The notes under the pieces: generated by a model | What the model was told of the DNA's origin: nothing | The model's input: the letters and a program-made list of their open reading frames with translations, nothing else | Databases searched by the model: none | In this document: positions 25,002-32,263 of the stretch, piece by piece | How the letters are laid out: every line of letters begins with the position of its first letter | Position numbering within the stretch: the stretch's first letter is position 1 | Assembly: GCA_035705985.1 (NCBI GenBank) | Contig: DASSVP010000083.1 | Location: forward strand, 1-38,255 | Direction: 5' to 3' | From: JACVRW01 sp035705985 | GTDB taxonomy: Bacteria > Actinomycetota > Thermoleophilia > Solirubrobacterales > Thermoleophilaceae | DNA: 38,255 nucleotides | Program-made: the position numbers and the translations under genes

Positions 25002-26347
25002 GCCGAGGCGAGCCCTACGACGAGGCCCATGATCAGGACGGAACCCCCCGCCCGCAGTACGCGGAAGTGCTGGCCGCCCTGGACGACCCGGGAGCGGTGG
25101 CGGACGAGCTCAAGCGGCGGCTGCGCTCGCGCGGGGTGAGCTTCGGCGCGGCGGAGGACGGGATCTTCGCGCTGGACCCGGTGCCGCGGATCCTCACCGA
25201 CGCCGAGTGGTCGGAGCTCCAGGCCGGCATCGCGCAACGGCTGCTCGCCCTCGAGGCATTCACGGCGGACGCCTACGGCGAGGGACGCGTCTTCGAGGCC
25301 GGTGTGCTCGCGCGCGAGGACGTGGAGGCGTCGCCACACTACGAGCCGGCGATGCGGGGCGCGGCGCCGCGGCGCTGGATCTCGTATGCGGGCCTCGACG
25401 TCGTCCGCTGCGACGACGGTCGCTTCCGCGTGATCGAGGACCAGGTGCGGATGCCCGCCGGGGTCGCGTACGCCGTGGCGGCGCGCGAGACGCTGCGGGA
25501 GCTCCTGCCGGTGGCGCCGCCGCAGCCCGACCTCTCGCTCATCTACGGCGAGCTGGCGCTCGCGCTGCGCGACGCCGCGCCCGAGGGCGTCGACGAGCCG
25601 CGCGTCGTGATGCTGTCCGAGGGCCCCTCGGCGGCCGGCTGGTGGGAGCACGAGACGCTGGCGCGCGAGCTGTGCGCGCCGGTCGTGACGCTGGACGAAC
25701 TCGAGCAGCGCGACGACCGGCTGGCCGCCTGGATCGACGGCCGCCCGCGTGGGGTCGACGTGGTCTACATGCGCACCGGCGAGGACCGCTTCACGGCCGC
25801 CGACGGCTCGCCCACCGCGGTCGGCGCGGCGCTGCTCGGCCCGTCGGCGGCCGGCACGCTCGCCGTCGTCAACGCGCCCGGCACCGGCATCGCGGACGAC
25901 AAGCTCGTGCACGCGCACGTGGACGAGCTGGTGCGCTTCTACCTCGAGCAGGAGCCGCTCCTACCGTCGGTCCCGTCGCGGCTCGTGGGGCCGGACGACG
26001 AGCTCGACGAGCTGGTCGTGAAGCCGCGCGGCGAGATGGGCGGCGAGGACGTGGTGATCTGGCGCGATGCCGACGCGGAGACGCGCGAGCGGGTGCGCGC
26101 GGCGATTGCCGCCGACCCGGGCAACTGGATCGGCCAGGAGCTCGTGACCCTGTCCGTGCATCCGACCGTCATCGACGGGGGGCTCGAGCCGCGCCACGTG
26201 GACCTCCGCCCCTATGCGCTCGTCACGGATTCGGGCGTCCGCCTGCTGCCCGCCGCGATCAGCAGGGTGGCGCTGGAGCGCGGCTCGCTGGTGGTGAACA
26301 GCGGCCAGGGCGGCGGCGCCAAGGACACCTGGGTGCCCGGGCGCTAG
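24998..26347 (+). CDS. Circularly permuted type 2 ATP-grasp protein
   Basis: The 449-residue protein fits the circularly permuted ATP-grasp family (DUF404/407 type). It has the N-terminal PRILTDAEWSELQAGIAQRLLALEAFTADAYGEGRV (about 62-97), then YAGLDVVRCDDGRFRVIEDQVRMPAG (about 129-154), the ATP-binding VVKPRGEMGGEDVVI (about 341-355), and the end LRPYALVTDSGVRLLPAAISRVALERGSLVVNSGQGGGAKDTW. Such proteins activate a carboxylate with ATP and join it to an amine or thiol. They usually sit beside an alpha-E (DUF403) protein and a transglutaminase-like protein, both missing here. It is translationally coupled to the DAO-GcvT gene (GTGA), so it may ligate the product of that enzyme. The TAG stop shares CTAG with the convergent regulator. 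Confidence 0.87.
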   Translation: MSRGEPYDEAHDQDGTPRPQYAEVLAALDDPGAVADELKRRLRSRGVSFGAAEDGIFALDPVPRILTDAEWSELQAGIAQRLLALEAFTADAYGEGRVFEAGVLAREDVEASPHYEPAMRGAAPRRWISYAGLDVVRCDDGRFRVIEDQVRMPAGVAYAVAARETLRELLPVAPPQPDLSLIYGELALALRDAAPEGVDEPRVVMLSEGPSAAGWWEHETLARELCAPVVTLDELEQRDDRLAAWIDGRPRGVDVVYMRTGEDRFTAADGSPTAVGAALLGPSAAGTLAVVNAPGTGIADDKLVHAHVDELVRFYLEQEPLLPSVPSRLVGPDDELDELVVKPRGEMGGEDVVIWRDADAETRERVRAAIAADPGNWIGQELVTLSVHPTVIDGGLEPRHVDLRPYALVTDSGVRLLPAAISRVALERGSLVVNSGQGGGAKDTWVPGR

Positions 26348-27084
26348 GCCTCCGGCATCAGCCCCGCGAGGATGTGCTCGGTGCCGGCGCAGTGCTCGCG
26401 CATGACGCTCACGGCCGCTGGCGTGTCGCCGCGCCGCAGGAGCGCGACCAGCCGCCTGTGCTGCTCGTTCGAGCGCGTCAGCACCTCGTCGGGATGGGCG
26501 ATGCGCTGGATCAGGTCGGTCATCTGGCCCTGCACCTCGGTCATCGCCGCCACGACCATCGGCGAGTGGCACGCCTCGGCGAGGCCGATGTGGAAGCGCA
26601 CGTCGGCGCGGCGGTACACCTCGAAGCGCGCTCCCTCCGCGAGGCTCATCTCCTCGATGAAGCGGGCGAGCCGGTCGAAGTCCTCGCTGCCGGCCCGCTC
26701 GGCGGCGAGCACGGTCGCGCCCGTCTCCACGATCACGCGATAGTCGAGCACCGCGCGCGCCTCCTCGCCTAGCGGCGGCCCGCCCGCATCCTGCGCGATC
26801 GGAGGCTCCTCCGCGACGAAGGTGCCGCCGGCGCGGCCGCGCCGCGCGACGAGATGGCCGCTCTGCACGAGCGTCGTCAGGGCCTGGCGGAGTGTCGAGC
26901 GCGAGATGCCCAGCTGCTCGGCGAGGTCGCGCTCGGCGGGCAACCGCGTCCCGGGTGCGAGCAGCCCGAGCCGGATCGCGGTGCCGAGCCGCTCCACGGT
27001 TTCCTCGAACGTCGTCGGGGGCTGCACCGGCTTGAAGACGGCCTCCAGCGCCGGGCTGCGCCCGCTCGTGGCCGGATGCGTCAT
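26344..27084 (-). CDS. GntR/FCD-family transcriptional regulator
   Basis: The 246-residue protein has an N-terminal winged HTH (about 22-93): LGLLAPGTRLPAERDLAEQLGISRSTLRQALTTLVQSGHLVARRGRAGGTFV. The rest is an all-helical FCD ligand domain with metal-type ligands Asp and His in RADVRFHIGLAEACHS, His in SNEQHRRLVALLRRGD, and His in MREHCAGTEH. FCD regulators usually repress catabolic operons and respond to small acids, often through a bound metal. It converges on the kinase/DAO-GcvT/ATP-grasp operon, sharing a CTAG stop, so it is a good candidate regulator of that operon or of the amine operon. Its start is divergent from a small gene, with an inverted repeat in between. Confidence 0.9.
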   Translation of the reverse strand: MTHPATSGRSPALEAVFKPVQPPTTFEETVERLGTAIRLGLLAPGTRLPAERDLAEQLGISRSTLRQALTTLVQSGHLVARRGRAGGTFVAEEPPIAQDAGGPPLGEEARAVLDYRVIVETGATVLAAERAGSEDFDRLARFIEEMSLAEGARFEVYRRADVRFHIGLAEACHSPMVVAAMTEVQGQMTDLIQRIAHPDEVLTRSNEQHRRLVALLRRGDTPAAVSVMREHCAGTEHILAGLMPEA

Positions 27085-27089
27085 TACGA

Positions 27090-27115
27090 GAGCAACCGTA
27101 ACCGCTACATTGCTC
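27090..27115. promoter_or_regulatory. Inverted repeat in the FCD regulator promoter
   Basis: GAGCAA (27090-27095) and TTGCTC (27110-27115) are perfect arms separated by 14 bases, inside the 35-base gap between two divergent start codons. TACATT (27106-27111) is placed eight bases before the plus-strand GTG. The repeat is suitable for autoregulation by the FCD protein, but no copy was seen before the amine operons. Confidence 0.4.
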
Positions 27116-27119
27116 CGCC

Positions 27120-27371
27120 GTGGAGAACCGACAGGAAAAAGTCGTCGTCGAGACCGACCGCTACCGCGTGGAGGGCCTGCTCACGCTCCCGGCGGAGGGC
27201 TACCGCAGCCGCGTCTCCGACCACGTGAACCGCCGCGACCAGGAGTTCTTCACGATCCTCGACGCGCGCCTGGCGGCGCTCGACGGCTCGGGCCGGGACT
27301 GGGAGACGGCGGTGCTCATGCTGGCACGGCGCCACATCCGGTTGATCGTGCCCGCCTCCGAGGGCGCATAG
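27120..27371 (+). CDS. Small conserved hypothetical protein
   Basis: The 83-residue protein starts VVVETDRYRVEGLLTLPAEGYRSRVSDHVN (about 8-37), a pattern I associate with a short beta-barrel-like family seen in actinobacteria (possibly DUF6812; from memory only). It ends with VLMLARRHIRLIVPASEG. There is no signal peptide, cysteine or catalytic motif. The GTG start has no SD and is preceded by TACATT eight bases upstream, suggesting leaderless mRNA. It is divergent from the FCD regulator, 35 bases away. Function unknown. Confidence 0.75.
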   Translation: MENRQEKVVVETDRYRVEGLLTLPAEGYRSRVSDHVNRRDQEFFTILDARLAALDGSGRDWETAVLMLARRHIRLIVPASEGA

Positions 27372-27413
27372 CTGCATTCCGTCCGGGGGGCGTCCCAGCA
27401 TGGGCCGCACTCC

Positions 27414-27617
27414 ATGCTGTACGCCATCCTCATCTGCACCGACGAGTCCTGCGCCGAGGAGTTCGAGGCCTGGGGCGAGCTCGAGGACTTCGACGAGATG
27501 CTCTGCGAAGGCTGCGGCTGCACGCTCCAGGCGATCGCCTACTCCGAGGTGAGCCTCGCGACCATCGTCGCCTTCCCGCGCCGCACCCCACACGTCCAGC
27601 ACCGCCACGCCGCCTAG
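27414..27617 (+). CDS. Small zinc-ribbon-like protein
   Basis: The 67-residue protein has Cys8 and Cys13 (ICTDESC) and Cys31, Cys34 and Cys36 (LCEGCGC), arranged as two knuckles that could bind zinc. The centre is acidic (EEFEAWGELEDFDE), and the C-terminal tail ends PHVQHRHAA with three His. No DNA-binding basic patch is visible, so a protein-interaction role is more likely. It begins 42 bases after the previous stop, and its own TAG lies at the exact centre of a 26-base palindrome. Family and function not recognised; the ordered Cys spacing and start context make it likely a real gene. Confidence 0.7.
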   Translation: MLYAILICTDESCAEEFEAWGELEDFDEMLCEGCGCTLQAIAYSEVSLATIVAFPRRTPHVQHRHAA

Positions 27618-27628
27618 GCGGCGTGGCG
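27603..27628. terminator. Perfect palindrome centred on a stop codon, likely terminator
   Basis: CGCCACGCCGCC-TA-GGCGGCGTGGCG is a perfect 26-base palindrome; as RNA it folds to an 11-bp stem with a four-base CUAG loop. The TAG stop of the preceding gene (27615-27617) forms the loop. No U tract follows. It separates the small zinc-ribbon gene from tRNA-Ser 22 bases further on. Confidence 0.6.
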
Positions 27629-27650
27629 CAGCTAGGCTGGATCGCGCTCT

Positions 27651-27739
27651 GGAGAGGTGACCGAGCGGCTTAAGGTGCACGACTGGAAATCGTGTGGGCG
27701 GGTCAAACTGCCTCGTGGGTTCGAATCCCACCCTCTCCG
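27651..27739 (+). tRNA. tRNA-Ser(GGA)
   Basis: The acceptor GGAGAGG pairs with CCTCTCC (27732-27738) and the discriminator is G. The anticodon stem CACGA/TCGTG encloses CTGGAAA, so the anticodon is GGA (serine). A long variable arm (GTGGGCGGGTCAAACTGCCTC region) and T-arm GTGGG-TTCGAAT-CCCAC complete a class II tRNA. CCA is not encoded. The stop codon of the opposite-strand ArsR-SRPBCC gene begins two bases after its 3' end. Confidence 0.97.
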
Positions 27740-27740
27740 T

Positions 27741-28556
27741 TCAGCCCGCCTCCCCGTACCGCAGGGATCCCGGCGTATCGAGCTGCTCGCCCGTCTCGAG
27801 CAGCGTCTTGAGGCCGGAGAGGATCATCGGCCAGCCGCCGTAGAGCTCCGGGTTCGCGTCCGGCGGGAGCTGGTCGTGGGTCACGGTGAGCCGGCAGGAG
27901 GTGCCGACCGGCTCGATCTCCCAGGTCACGCGGGTCGTGCCCTGCTCCCTGACCTCGTCGCTCCAGAGCGCGTTGAAGCTCTGGACCAGGAGGCGCGGCG
28001 GGTCCACCTCGATGTTCTCGCCGGCGGCGATGTCGACCACGCCGGGGACGCTCGCCCTGTAGTCCGAGCCGGGCGTCCAGTCGGAGTGCGTCTCGACGCC
28101 GAAGCTGTACCGCTTCCGCTGCTCGGGGTCGGTGATCGCCTCCCACAAACGCTCGGGGGTGGTCTTGATGAACACCTCGAACACTGCCGTGGCGCCGGCG
28201 ACCGGCGCCGTTCCATCGGCCCATGAGACCGGCTTGACGGTTTCCATCGTGTCGTCCTCCAGACGTGTCTTGAGCCCGCTGAGCGTTGCCGCCCAGGGCT
28301 CGGCGTACTTGCTCACCCACCGGTCGTGGACGAGCCGGATCGGGACCGGGTTCAGGAAGTGGAGCTTCTCGCGGCCGCGCCGCTTCGTGGCGACCAGGCC
28401 GGCCTCCTCGAGCAGCCGCAGGTGCTTCATGACGCCGAAGCGGGTCATCGGAAGCCTGCCTTCCAGCGCGCTCAAGGTCTGCCCGTCCTGCTTGAACAGC
28501 TCGTCGAGCAGGCTCCGGCGCGTGGGGTCGGCGAGAGCCCTGAACACCGCGTCCAT
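27741..28556 (-). CDS. ArsR-type regulator fused to an SRPBCC (AHSA1-like) domain
   Basis: The 271-residue protein begins with an ArsR winged HTH (1-90): MDAVFRALADPTRRSLLDELF, then RFGVMKHLRLLEEAGLVATKRRGREKLHFLN. No metal-site cysteines (CxC) are present in the recognition helix, so it is not a classic metal sensor. Residues about 115-262 are an SRPBCC/AHSA1 ligand-binding domain (VFEVFIKTTPERLWEAITDPEQRKRYSFG, then TRVTWEIEPVGTSCRLTVTHD). This fusion is a known actinobacterial type in which the hydrophobic pocket may bind a small lipid-like ligand. The ATG has TTGACA-18-TATAGT upstream with a palindromic operator in the spacer, so it probably represses itself. The P450 gene lies just upstream on the same strand and may share the ligand. 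Confidence 0.92.
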   Translation of the reverse strand: MDAVFRALADPTRRSLLDELFKQDGQTLSALEGRLPMTRFGVMKHLRLLEEAGLVATKRRGREKLHFLNPVPIRLVHDRWVSKYAEPWAATLSGLKTRLEDDTMETVKPVSWADGTAPVAGATAVFEVFIKTTPERLWEAITDPEQRKRYSFGVETHSDWTPGSDYRASVPGVVDIAAGENIEVDPPRLLVQSFNALWSDEVREQGTTRVTWEIEPVGTSCRLTVTHDQLPPDANPELYGGWPMILSGLKTLLETGEQLDTPGSLRYGEAG

Positions 28557-28564
28557 GCGCCGGA

Positions 28565-28594
28565 ACTATACGTGACCGTTTGGTCACATGTCAA
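28565..28594 (-). promoter_or_regulatory. ArsR-SRPBCC promoter with operator in the spacer
   Basis: On the minus strand, TTGACA (28594-28589), an 18-base spacer and TATAGT (28570-28565) make a near-consensus promoter; the -10 lies eight bases before the ATG at 28556, so the mRNA is probably leaderless. The spacer is almost filled by the perfect inverted repeat GTGACC-4-GGTCAC (28572-28587). A dimeric ArsR repressor bound there would block RNA polymerase. Confidence 0.8.
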
Positions 28595-28601
28595 GCCGAG
28601 G

Positions 28602-29849
28602 TCAGTTCGGCCTGGAGACCCTCACGGGCAGCGTCTTGAGCTGATTCAGGAAGGGGGACTCCGCGAACTGCGGGGTGCCGGCCTGCTCCATGTCGGGGAA
28701 GCGCGCGAGCGTCTCCTCGAACAGCACCTTCAGCTCGAGTCGTGCGAGCGCGGTGCCGAGGCAGTAGTGGCGGCCGCCGGCGCCGAACGCCTGGTGCTCC
28801 GGGTTGCGCGTCACGTCGAAGACGTCCGGGTCGTCGTAGCGCTCCTCGTCGCGGTTCGACGAGACGTACCACATGACCACCTTCTCGCCCTCGCGGATCT
28901 GTCGCCCGCCCAGCTCCACGTCGCGCGTGGCGGTGCGGCGGAAGTGCGCGAACGCCGGGAACATCCGAAGCGACTCCTCGACCGCGCTAGGGATCAGCGA
29001 GGGATCGTCGAGCAGCTTCTGCCGCTGGTCCGCGTTCTCGAGGAGAGCACGCATGCCGCTGGCGTAGGTGGCCTTCGTACTGTCGTTCCCTGCCGCGACG
29101 AGCAGGAAGAAGCCCATCACGATCTCGTGCTCCTCCAGCCGCTGGCCGTCCACCTCGGCGTGCACGAGCACGCTCGTCAGGTCGTCGGTCGGCCGCTCGC
29201 GACGCTCGGCGATCAGCTTGCGGCAGCGCTCGAAGATCTCCGGCACGTCGCGCGCCATGACGGCCTCGACCCCCTCGGGGTTGAGGTCGGGGTCGCCCGC
29301 GCCGAGCGTCGTGTTCATCAGCCGCGCCCAGATCGCGTCGTCCTCGGGCGGGATCCCCATGAAGCTGCCGATCACGCGCGAGACCACCGGCTGGGCCACG
29401 TCGGTCACGAGGTCGCACTCGTCACGGCCGTCGAGCGAGTCGAGCACCCGCACGACGATGGTGCGGATCTCGTCCTCGTGCTCGGCGATCCGCTTCGGCG
29501 TGAAGCCGCGCTGGAAGAGCGCCTTCAGGCGGTCGTGCTTCGGCGGGTCCATCCCGATGAACATCGCGCGCGACAGCTCGAGCGGGAAGACCGCTTCGGT
29601 CAGGGCCGTGACGCCGCCCAGCTCGGACGAGTACGTCTGCCAGTCGCGGCTCACCTCGTGGACGTGGTCCGCCTTCGTCACCGACCAGAAGCCGGCCTCG
29701 CCCGGGTACTCGGTGATCTTCGAGGTCCAGTGCACCGGGCAGCGGCGGCGCAGGTCCTTGAACAGCCCGTGCGGCGGGCCGTCGAGCCAGTGCTCGCGTT
29801 CGGTGACGAGGGTGTTCTCGAGTGCGTCCGTCTGAGGGTCCAGGGCCAT
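28602..29849 (-). CDS. Cytochrome P450
   Basis: The 415-residue enzyme is a soluble bacterial P450. The I-helix oxygen-activating segment is AAGNDSTKA (252-260, Ala253-Gly254 to Asp256-Ser257), the ExxR pair is Glu292 and Arg295 in EESLRMFP, and the haem-ligand loop is AFGAGGRHYCLGTALAR with Cys363. FIGMDPPKHDRLKALFQRGFTP (98-119) is the typical C-helix region with His105 and Arg107. No ferredoxin or reductase gene is nearby, so electrons must come from elsewhere. The sequence resembles the CYP125/142-like lipid and steroid hydroxylases more than macrolide P450s, but this is a visual impression. The ATG has no SD and TAGGGT six bases upstream; the TAG of that hexamer is the stop of the preceding gene. 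Confidence 0.95.
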   Translation of the reverse strand: MALDPQTDALENTLVTEREHWLDGPPHGLFKDLRRRCPVHWTSKITEYPGEAGFWSVTKADHVHEVSRDWQTYSSELGGVTALTEAVFPLELSRAMFIGMDPPKHDRLKALFQRGFTPKRIAEHEDEIRTIVVRVLDSLDGRDECDLVTDVAQPVVSRVIGSFMGIPPEDDAIWARLMNTTLGAGDPDLNPEGVEAVMARDVPEIFERCRKLIAERRERPTDDLTSVLVHAEVDGQRLEEHEIVMGFFLLVAAGNDSTKATYASGMRALLENADQRQKLLDDPSLIPSAVEESLRMFPAFAHFRRTATRDVELGGRQIREGEKVVMWYVSSNRDEERYDDPDVFDVTRNPEHQAFGAGGRHYCLGTALARLELKVLFEETLARFPDMEQAGTPQFAESPFLNQLKTLPVRVSRPN

Positions 29850-29858
29850 CTGCCGACC

Positions 29859-30431
29859 CTACAACCCGAGGTCGCGCACCCCCAACTCGCCCCAGCCGAG
29901 GTGGTGGGCGAGCTCGTGGCGAAGCGTGCGCTCGACCTGCGCGCGGAGCAGGTCGGGGTCGTGGCCGAAGTCGCGCTCGAGCGTGTCCTGGTAGAGGACG
30001 ATGCGGTCGGGGTAGTTGTCGCGCGCGACCGTGTCGCCGAAGTAGTGGCCGTACGCGCGGTTCTCAGCCCCGTGCTGCGAGACCACCACCGGTGTGTCGT
30101 CCAGGAGCCGCTGGAAGTCCTTCGGAAGGGCGTCGATCGCGTCCGCCACGAGCAGGTCGAACTCGTCGGTGACCATCCGCAGCTCCGGGTCGCGGGAGAG
30201 CTCCTCGCTCCGCCGCACGAGCCGCTCGAACTCGTGCTCCGGCATGGAGTCGCTGCCGGTGAGCGCGACGGTCGCCCACGCGGTGCCGAGCACGAGCAGG
30301 AGCGCGCCACCCATGAGCACCGCCATCCCCTCCGCGCCCGAGAGCGAGGGCGGGTTCAGGAAGAGCAGGACGAGGCCGACGGCGAAGAGCGCCGCCAGCC
30401 CTGCCTTGACCGGCCCTCGGATGATGTCCAC
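29859..30431 (-). CDS. Membrane-anchored minimal zincin (metallopeptidase family)
   Basis: The 190-residue protein has two N-terminal membrane helices (about 8-27 and 35-57), then a cytosolic or extracytoplasmic domain ending in a zinc-protease site HELAHHLGWGE (172-182), in which HExxH gives two zinc ligands and the Glu at 182 may be the third. It fits the minimal 'zincin_1' type metallopeptidases (PF06262-like), here with an added membrane anchor. Segments such as LPKDFQRLLDDTPVVV and IVLYQDTLERDFG are typical of that family. The GTG at 30431 has TAACCT seven bases upstream. Its stop TAG starts the TAGGGT preceding the P450 gene. Substrate unknown. Confidence 0.82.
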   Translation of the reverse strand: MDIIRGPVKAGLAALFAVGLVLLFLNPPSLSGAEGMAVLMGGALLLVLGTAWATVALTGSDSMPEHEFERLVRRSEELSRDPELRMVTDEFDLLVADAIDALPKDFQRLLDDTPVVVSQHGAENRAYGHYFGDTVARDNYPDRIVLYQDTLERDFGHDPDLLRAQVERTLRHELAHHLGWGELGVRDLGL

Positions 30432-30461
30432 GCATCCGAGGTTACGTCGTTCGCCGCGCGA

Positions 30462-30644
30462 CTACGCGGCGTCGTCGTCGTCCGGCTCCTCGCTGCCGGC
30501 GGCGTCCGGGTTGCCGGTGCCGGTCTCGTCCTCGCCCGGCACGCCGGGGTTGTCGGTGCCCTGCTCGCCGGCCGTGTCGTCCGGAGTGGCCTCGGGCTGT
30601 CCCTCCTCGGGAAGCTGATCCGACTGGTCAGGTGTCTCGGTCAT
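30462..30644 (-). CDS. Small acidic disordered protein
   Basis: The 60-residue protein is almost wholly Asp/Glu/Pro/Gly/Thr (MTETPDQSDQLPEEG ... EEPDDDDAA), with no hydrophobic core, so it is likely disordered. A clear SD (GAGGAG) lies about eight bases before the ATG at 30644, inside the last codons of the overlapping upstream gene. That placement supports a real, coupled gene. It could be a chaperone-like or antifreeze/desiccation type peptide, but I do not recognise it. Confidence 0.6.
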   Translation of the reverse strand: MTETPDQSDQLPEEGQPEATPDDTAGEQGTDNPGVPGEDETGTGNPDAAGSEEPDDDDAA

Positions 30645-30825
30645 GGCGTTTCTCCTCTTCCTCGTCCTCGTCCGGGTCGGGCCGCGCGCCTGGTACCGCG
30701 GGATCCTGCTCCTTGCGCTCCCAGTCGCCCTGGACCTCGTCGATCCGCTCGCCGAGCTGGTCGGAGTGCTCCTCCATCCGCTCGGCATCCTGCTCCATGC
30801 GGTCGGCCTGCTCGTCGTGCTCCAT
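30628..30825 (-). CDS. Small coiled-coil acidic protein
   Basis: The 65-residue protein begins MEHDEQADRMEQDAERMEEHSDQLGERIDEVQGDWERKEQ, heptad-like and highly charged, so a single amphipathic helix or coiled coil is expected. It then has DPAVPGARPDPDEDEEEEK, an acidic tail. Small proteins with a DWERK ... VPGA pattern are common in actinobacteria (from memory; function unknown). It starts nine bases after the 5'-nucleotidase stop and overlaps the next small gene by 17 bases, so the three are probably cotranscribed. Confidence 0.72.
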   Translation of the reverse strand: MEHDEQADRMEQDAERMEEHSDQLGERIDEVQGDWERKEQDPAVPGARPDPDEDEEEEKRHDRDT

Positions 30826-30834
30826 GGAGCCCCC

Positions 30835-32229
30835 TTACCCGCTCCCGCGCGTGAGATACCAGTCGAGCGCCCCGACCTCGGTCCCCACCGGCCGCCCACG
30901 CGCTACGAACAGCTCGCTTGCGGCCACGCGGTATGTGGCCTCGGGATCGAGCTCGGCCGGCCCGGAGTAGTGCGCGTCCCCGGAGGCCAGCGCGCCCAGC
31001 TCGCGGCCGCTCATCGTGAAGCGCATCAGCGGGTGGTCGTAGGCGAGCGCCTCCGCGAGCTCGGCGTAGGTGATCGGCCCGGCGTCGATGTCGGCGCGCA
31101 GAGCGCCCGGGCTGACCACCGCTGCGTCCGTCCGCGCGAACGCGCGCTCCCCGTCGGCCACGAGCTGACCGAGCTCACCGCCGCTACGCGTCAGCTCTTC
31201 GGCCGCCCGCCCGAGCACACGCTCGGCCACCGGCGCCAGCCTGGTCCGGTAGCCCTCCACCATCGAGGCCAGGAGATCGTCGGGGGCGACGTCCGCGTGC
31301 CCGGTGGGCGCCACGCGCCCGGACTTCGCGACCACGTCGCCCGACCTCACGTCGATCGCGATGTCCACGAGGTCGTACGCAACCCCGTACGACAGCGCCT
31401 CGATCACCAGCTTGTCGCCCGAGCCGTCGGGATTCGGCACGCGCAGGTCGAGCCGCGAGTGGCTGTGTCCTGCGATCACCACGTCCACCGCGGAGCTCAT
31501 CTCGCGCGTCTCGTCGACGATCTCGCCGACGAACCCGGGCGCCGCCGACTCGTCCTGGGTGGGCCCGCCCGCATGGGCGAGCACCACGATCGCCTCCACC
31601 CCGCGGCGGCGCAGCTCCGGAACCCAGGCGTTGACGGCGTCGGAGATGTCGGTGAAGCGGAAGCGCGCAGCGTGCCGCGCGAGCAGGAACCTCGGCGTCG
31701 AGGGCGTCGTGACGCCGATGAAGCCCACCCGCACCCCCGCGCGCTCGACGATCTCGTACGGGGGCAGGAGCAGCTCGCCGCCGTCGCTCAGGCGCGTGTT
31801 CGCGGCGACGTAGGGAAAGCGCGCGAGACGGAGCAGCCGGAGCAGCTCGTCGCCGCCCTCGTCGAACTCGTGGTTTCCGACGGTTCCGACATCGAAGCCC
31901 ATCCGGTTGGCGGCCTCGATCGTGGGCTCGTCCTTGAACCAGCTCGACAGGAGCGGCGAGGCGCCGACCATGTCGCCCGCGTGCACCCGGATGGTGCGAT
32001 CGGGAACGGTCGCGTGGTCGAGGTGCGCGCCCAGCCACGCCGCGCCGCCGATTCCCGGCCGCGGCGGCTCGAGATGGCCGTGGAAGTCGTTCACGCCGAG
32101 CAGCCGGAGCTTCACGATGCCGGGCCGCTCCGGCGGCTCTCCCGGCGTGCCGGCGCTCGCGTACAGACCGGTCAGGGCCACGACCGTCGCGGCGAGGAAC
32201 GCGGCCACGCCGGGCAGGAGTCGAGTCAT
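30835..32229 (-). CDS. Secreted 5'-nucleotidase/2',3'-cyclic phosphodiesterase-like metallophosphoesterase
   Basis: The 464-residue protein starts with a signal or anchor helix (about 5-24, then SAGTPG). The calcineurin-like domain carries all metal motifs: GVNDFHGHLEP (about 45-55), AGDMVGASP (about 86-94), GNHEFDEG (117-124), LAHAGG and AGHSHSRLD. The C-terminal part (from about 300) is the 5'-nucleotidase substrate domain, with VSPGALRADIDAGPITYAELAEALAYDHPL and MSGRELGALASG. It would release phosphate from extracellular nucleotides. The ATG has TATCGT six bases upstream and no SD. It follows the PhoX-like gene on the same strand 34 bases later, so both may serve phosphate scavenging. Confidence 0.92.
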   Translation of the reverse strand: MTRLLPGVAAFLAATVVALTGLYASAGTPGEPPERPGIVKLRLLGVNDFHGHLEPPRPGIGGAAWLGAHLDHATVPDRTIRVHAGDMVGASPLLSSWFKDEPTIEAANRMGFDVGTVGNHEFDEGGDELLRLLRLARFPYVAANTRLSDGGELLLPPYEIVERAGVRVGFIGVTTPSTPRFLLARHAARFRFTDISDAVNAWVPELRRRGVEAIVVLAHAGGPTQDESAAPGFVGEIVDETREMSSAVDVVIAGHSHSRLDLRVPNPDGSGDKLVIEALSYGVAYDLVDIAIDVRSGDVVAKSGRVAPTGHADVAPDDLLASMVEGYRTRLAPVAERVLGRAAEELTRSGGELGQLVADGERAFARTDAAVVSPGALRADIDAGPITYAELAEALAYDHPLMRFTMSGRELGALASGDAHYSGPAELDPEATYRVAASELFVARGRPVGTEVGALDWYLTRGSG

Positions 32230-32263
32230 GGCCCGACGATAAGTTCCTGCAAATCGCGTGTTG

